Origin: Bradyrhizobium manausense
GTDB lineage: Bacteria; Pseudomonadota; Alphaproteobacteria; Rhizobiales; Xanthobacteraceae
DNA length: 64,000 nt
NCBI RefSeq assembly: GCF_018130615.1
Contig: NZ_JAFCKB010000025.1
Location: 1 to 64,000, forward strand
Reading direction: 5' to 3'
The notes beneath the pieces were generated by a model. It ran no database searches and was not told the DNA's origin. It was given only the letters and a program-made list of their open reading frames with translations. The position numbers and the translations under genes are program-made. Below are positions 61,006 to 64,000 of the stretch, in pieces; position 1 is the stretch's first letter, and each line of letters starts with the position of its first letter.

Positions 61006-63102
61006 TCACTTGAAATTGTCCCAGCCCGGGTCGGGCGCGAAGCGTTCGCCGAATCGCTCGGCCAGCGCCCGCAAGGTGGATACGACATTCTCCACGCCGC
61101 GTGTGCGCGCATAGTTCAGCGGACCCCCGCGGAACGGTGCATAGCCCGTGCCAAAGATCATGGCGCCGTCGACCGCATCGGGATCCTCAACGATGCCTTC
61201 GCGCAGGCACGCGACGCAGACATTGGACATCGGCAGCACCAGGCGATCGATCATCTGGTCGGTGACGCGCGGCCCGGTCTCGGGAAGTTGTGCCTTCTCC
61301 GCCTTGCCGTCCTTCCAGGCATAGAAACCCTTGCCGGTCTTGCGGCCAAGCTCGCCCTTGGCGACCTTCTCGCGCAGCCAGGCCGGCGTCGGCGGCAGCA
61401 GATCGCCGAATTTGGTGCGCAGCATGTCGCCGACATCGAGACAGATGTCGAGCCCGACCTGGTCGGCCAGCTCGATCGGCCCCATCGGCATGCCGAATTG
61501 TTCGGCCGCGGCGTCGATCAGACGCTGGTCGGTCTTCTCGTCCAGCATCACCATTGCTTCCAGCATGTAGGGCGTCAGCACGCGGTTGACGAGGAAGCCG
61601 GGCGAGCTTTTCACGGACAATGGCAAACGGTCGATTGCGCCGACAAAGGCGAGGGCCTCTTTCAGTACCTGCGCATCATTGCCGTCATGGCTGACGACCT
61701 CGACCAGCTGAAGCCGCGATACCGGATTGAAGAAATGCAGGCTGACCAGCCGCTCCGGCCGCGCCAGCGTGGTGCGCAGATCCTGCAGCGGAATGCTCGA
61801 CGTGTTGGTCGCAAGGATCGCGCCCGGCTTCATCCTGGGCTCGAGGCCAGCATAGACCTTCTGCTTGAGCTCAAGCTTTTCCGGCACCGCCTCGATGATG
61901 AGATCGGCGTTGCGGACCCCCTCGCCGTCCAGGTCCGGGATCAGGCGATCGAGCGCGTCGCGCACCTCGGTCGGCTTGCGGATGATTTTTCCATAGAGCT
62001 CGGCCGCGCGCTTCACCGCGCCTGCGATCGGCTCCGCCTTCATGTCGGCAAGCGAGACGCGCAGCCCCTGCCCGGCTACCCAAGCCGCGATGTCGCCGCC
62101 CATGGCGCCGGCGCCGATGACATGCACCTGCTTGACGTTGTTGCCGGCGCCTGCCGCCTTCTTCATCTGCTCGCGCAGGAAGAACACGCGGATCAGATTC
62201 TGCGCGGTCGGCGTCACCATCAATCTTGCGAACGAGGCCTGCTCCGCCTTGAGCATCGCCGCCTTGCTGCCGCCATGCGCCTCCCAGAGATCGATCAGCG
62301 CGTAGGGGGCGGGATAATGCTCGCGGGGCGCAGCCTTCGCCGCCTCTGAGCGCATGCGCTTGGCAAGCAACCCGCGTACCGGGCCGAGATTGGCCGCGCG
62401 CGTCAGGAAGCCTGGACGTGCTCGCTTCAGCCGGCCGAACAGCGCGTCCTTGACGGCGGCCTGGACGTGGCGCTCCTGCGTCACGCTATCGACGAGGCCG
62501 AGCGCTTTGGCGCGGCGCGCATCGATGGTGCGCCCGGTCAGCATCAGCGCCATCGACTGGGTCGGATTGACCAGCGCGGTGAAGCGTGCAGTGCCGCCGA
62601 GGCCGGGATGCAGACCCAGCATCACCTCCGGAAAGCCGAAGCGCGTGCCGTCGATGGCGATGCGCGACTGGCAGGCGAGCGCAACCTCGAGCCCGCCGCC
62701 GAGGCAGAAGCCGTGGATGACCGCGACCGTCGGCAGCTTCAGCGCTTCCAGATGATCGACCACCGCATGCGCGGCTCGGATGCGGGTTTCCACCATCTCG
62801 GGATCGCTGGCGCCGCGGAATTCGTTGACGTCGGCGCCGGCAATGAAGCCGGACAATTTTGCCGAGCGGATCACGAGGCCGGCCGGGCGCTCGGTCTCGA
62901 TCGCCGCGAGCACGGCGTCGAACTCCTCCATCACGTCGGAGGACAGCGTGTTGGCGCTCACGTCCGCGCGGTCGAACAGCAGCCAGGCAACGCCGTCGGC
63001 ATCACGCGTCAACTTGAAGTGCTTGTAAGGGCTGTCGGTTGCGGGCTGCGGCCCCAGCGTGAGGACGCGGTCGCCGAGCGCGGTCATGATCTTCGAGTCC
63101 AT
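61006..63102 (-). CDS. fadJ: Fatty-acid oxidation enoyl-CoA hydratase / 3-hydroxyacyl-CoA dehydrogenase
   Basis: A 698-residue two-function enzyme of beta-oxidation. The N-terminal crotonase domain (~residues 25-220) has GFIAGADVNEFRGASD, HGFCLGGGLEVALACQSRIA and GFPEVMLGLHPGLGG with the catalytic glutamates. The NAD-binding dehydrogenase part (~320-690) begins VHVIGAGAMGGDIAAWVAGQ and has ATNTSSIPLQDL, SLHFFNPVSRLQLVE and GPIELADQVGLDICLDVG. The ATG at 63102 lies two bases after the thiolase stop. It acts with the thiolase upstream and the thioesterase downstream. Confidence 0.94.
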   Translation of the reverse strand: MDSKIMTALGDRVLTLGPQPATDSPYKHFKLTRDADGVAWLLFDRADVSANTLSSDVMEEFDAVLAAIETERPAGLVIRSAKLSGFIAGADVNEFRGASDPEMVETRIRAAHAVVDHLEALKLPTVAVIHGFCLGGGLEVALACQSRIAIDGTRFGFPEVMLGLHPGLGGTARFTALVNPTQSMALMLTGRTIDARRAKALGLVDSVTQERHVQAAVKDALFGRLKRARPGFLTRAANLGPVRGLLAKRMRSEAAKAAPREHYPAPYALIDLWEAHGGSKAAMLKAEQASFARLMVTPTAQNLIRVFFLREQMKKAAGAGNNVKQVHVIGAGAMGGDIAAWVAGQGLRVSLADMKAEPIAGAVKRAAELYGKIIRKPTEVRDALDRLIPDLDGEGVRNADLIIEAVPEKLELKQKVYAGLEPRMKPGAILATNTSSIPLQDLRTTLARPERLVSLHFFNPVSRLQLVEVVSHDGNDAQVLKEALAFVGAIDRLPLSVKSSPGFLVNRVLTPYMLEAMVMLDEKTDQRLIDAAAEQFGMPMGPIELADQVGLDICLDVGDMLRTKFGDLLPPTPAWLREKVAKGELGRKTGKGFYAWKDGKAEKAQLPETGPRVTDQMIDRLVLPMSNVCVACLREGIVEDPDAVDGAMIFGTGYAPFRGGPLNYARTRGVENVVSTLRALAERFGERFAPDPGWDNFK

Positions 63103-63104
63103 GG

Positions 63105-64000
63105 TCACACCGCCTCGATCAGCATGGCACCGCCGAGTCCGCCGCCGATGCATTCGGTGGCGATTCCACGTCGTGTGCCGAGCCGCTTCATCGCATTGAC
63201 GAGATGCAGCACGATGCGGTTGCCTGATGTGCCGACGGGATGGCCGAGCGAGATGGCGCCGCCATCGACATTGAGCTTGTCGCGATCGATCTCGCCGGCA
63301 GCGCCATCGAGTCCAAGTATCTCGCGGCAGAACCTTTCGTCGTTCCAGGCAGCGAGGCAACCAAGCACTTGCGTTGCGAAGGCCTCGTTCAGCTCCCAGG
63401 TCTCGACGTCCTGGAGCGTGAGATTGTTGCGGGTCAGGAGCGGCGTCGCCGACATCACCGGACCAAGGCCCATGACGCTGGGATCGAGCGCAGCCCAGTT
63501 GCTGTCGACGATTGCGGCCTTCGGCGTGAGCTTGTGCTTGGCCACCGCCGCGTCGGAAGCCAAAATCACCCAGGACGCGCCGTCGGTGATCTGCGAGGAA
63601 TTGCCGGCGGTGACCTGCCCCCAGGGACGCTCGAACACCGGCCGGAGCTTTGCCAGTGTCTCGGCGGTGGAGTCCGGCCGCACGCCATCGTCATGATCGA
63701 AGAATTTTCCGTCGCGGGAGAACGCGGTCTCGACCTCGCCTTTCAAGAAACCTTCCGCTTGCGCATGCGCGAGTCGCCGATGGCTCTCGGCAGCATAAGC
63801 ATCGGACTGGGCGCGGGTGATGCCGAAGAGATGGCCGACGACCTCGGCGGTCTGTCCCATGTTGAGTTCGGTGATGGGATCGGTCAGTCCGCGCTCCAGC
63901 CCAATGATCGGCTTGAGATAGCGCGGCCGCAGCTTGAACGCGGCGGCGAGCTTCGCGGCCAGGCCTTTGGCCGCGGCAAGGCCGGCGAACCAGCGCACGC
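63105..64000 (-). CDS. Acetyl-CoA C-acyltransferase (thiolase), 5' part outside window
   Basis: The C-terminal ~298 residues of a thiolase cut off at the right window edge. The missing N-terminal part would carry the nucleophilic cysteine. Visible motifs are AGNSSQITDGASWVIL, WELNEAFATQVL (N-E-A-F), GGAISLGHPVGTSGNRI (G-H-P-x-G) and TECIGGGLGGAMLIEAV with the second catalytic cysteine. It is the FadI-type partner of the downstream fadJ, completing beta-oxidation by splitting 3-ketoacyl-CoA. Confidence 0.92.
   Translation of the reverse strand, partial: VRWFAGLAAAKGLAAKLAAAFKLRPRYLKPIIGLERGLTDPITELNMGQTAEVVGHLFGITRAQSDAYAAESHRRLAHAQAEGFLKGEVETAFSRDGKFFDHDDGVRPDSTAETLAKLRPVFERPWGQVTAGNSSQITDGASWVILASDAAVAKHKLTPKAAIVDSNWAALDPSVMGLGPVMSATPLLTRNNLTLQDVETWELNEAFATQVLGCLAAWNDERFCREILGLDGAAGEIDRDKLNVDGGAISLGHPVGTSGNRIVLHLVNAMKRLGTRRGIATECIGGGLGGAMLIEAV

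Overview
The window looks like chromosomal DNA of Bradyrhizobium or a close Nitrobacteraceae relative. The evidence is high GC throughout, alphaproteobacterial family signatures (DUF1285 divergent from a moxR cluster, a P. aeruginosa-type isocitrate lyase divergent from an ScfR regulator, a rhizobial-type glycerol ABC importer), many overlapping start/stop codons, and the abundant palindromic intergenic repeats typical of this group. No rRNA, tRNA, CRISPR array, transposase or phage gene was seen. Species assignment is inference.

Layout, left to right. 1-1.6 kb: two tandem genes for small secreted six-cysteine proteins, with near-identical 5' halves, diverged cores and matching terminators. 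1.7-5.7 kb: a FAD monooxygenase fused to a cytochrome b5 domain, a TPR protein, and a WYL regulator plus VOC protein that share an operator-like palindrome. 5.8-9.4 kb (minus): a tightly coupled operon DUF1285 - CoA-type NUDIX - DUF6111 - cca - TauE/SafE exporter. 9.7-16.7 kb (plus): a MoxR / DUF58 / BatA-DUF4159 / VWA-like membrane cluster. 16.8-19.7 kb: a Zur-box-like palindrome, a DUF2946 protein and a TonB-dependent receptor. 19.9-24.3 kb (minus): IclR regulator, MFS transporter, N-acyl-D-amino-acid deacylase and RidA, a probable catabolic unit. 24.7-27.9 kb: a 1051-residue protein of unknown function.

27.9-34.8 kb: a Tat-signal haloacid dehalogenase-like protein, DUF1801, GNAT, a GT2 glycosyltransferase with its membrane partner, NUDIX, a metallophosphoesterase and small proteins. 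34.9-38.2 kb: aceA divergent from an ScfR-type regulator, with clustered repeats between them. 38.4-42.1 kb: small proteins, a secreted HExxH metallopeptidase, a Lys-rich-tailed protein, a TPR protein and HtpX. 42.4-47.1 kb: an HlyD-like protein and a GT2 synthase with a C-terminal PilZ domain (probable c-di-GMP-controlled exopolysaccharide), followed by a lytic transglycosylase. 47.2-49 kb: DUF1993 and an Old Yellow Enzyme reductase.

49.1-58.6 kb: the glycerol uptake and oxidation locus glpD-S-T-P-Q-U-V (minus), with the repressor gene glpR separated from glpD by a Phd/VapC-type toxin-antitoxin pair. GlpV would bind substrate, GlpP/Q form the channel, GlpS/T hydrolyse ATP, and GlpD oxidises glycerol-3-phosphate. 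No glycerol kinase lies in the window. 58.7-64 kb: a HAD phosphatase, a Tat-signal NTF2-like protein, a small protein, an acyl-CoA thioesterase, and a FadJ-type protein with the truncated end of its thiolase partner.

The strongest candidates for something new are the complementary degenerate ATPase sites of GlpS/GlpT, the cytochrome b5-fused monooxygenase, the Zur-box/DUF2946/TonB unit, the 1051-residue orphan, and the mosaic tandem pair at the left edge.
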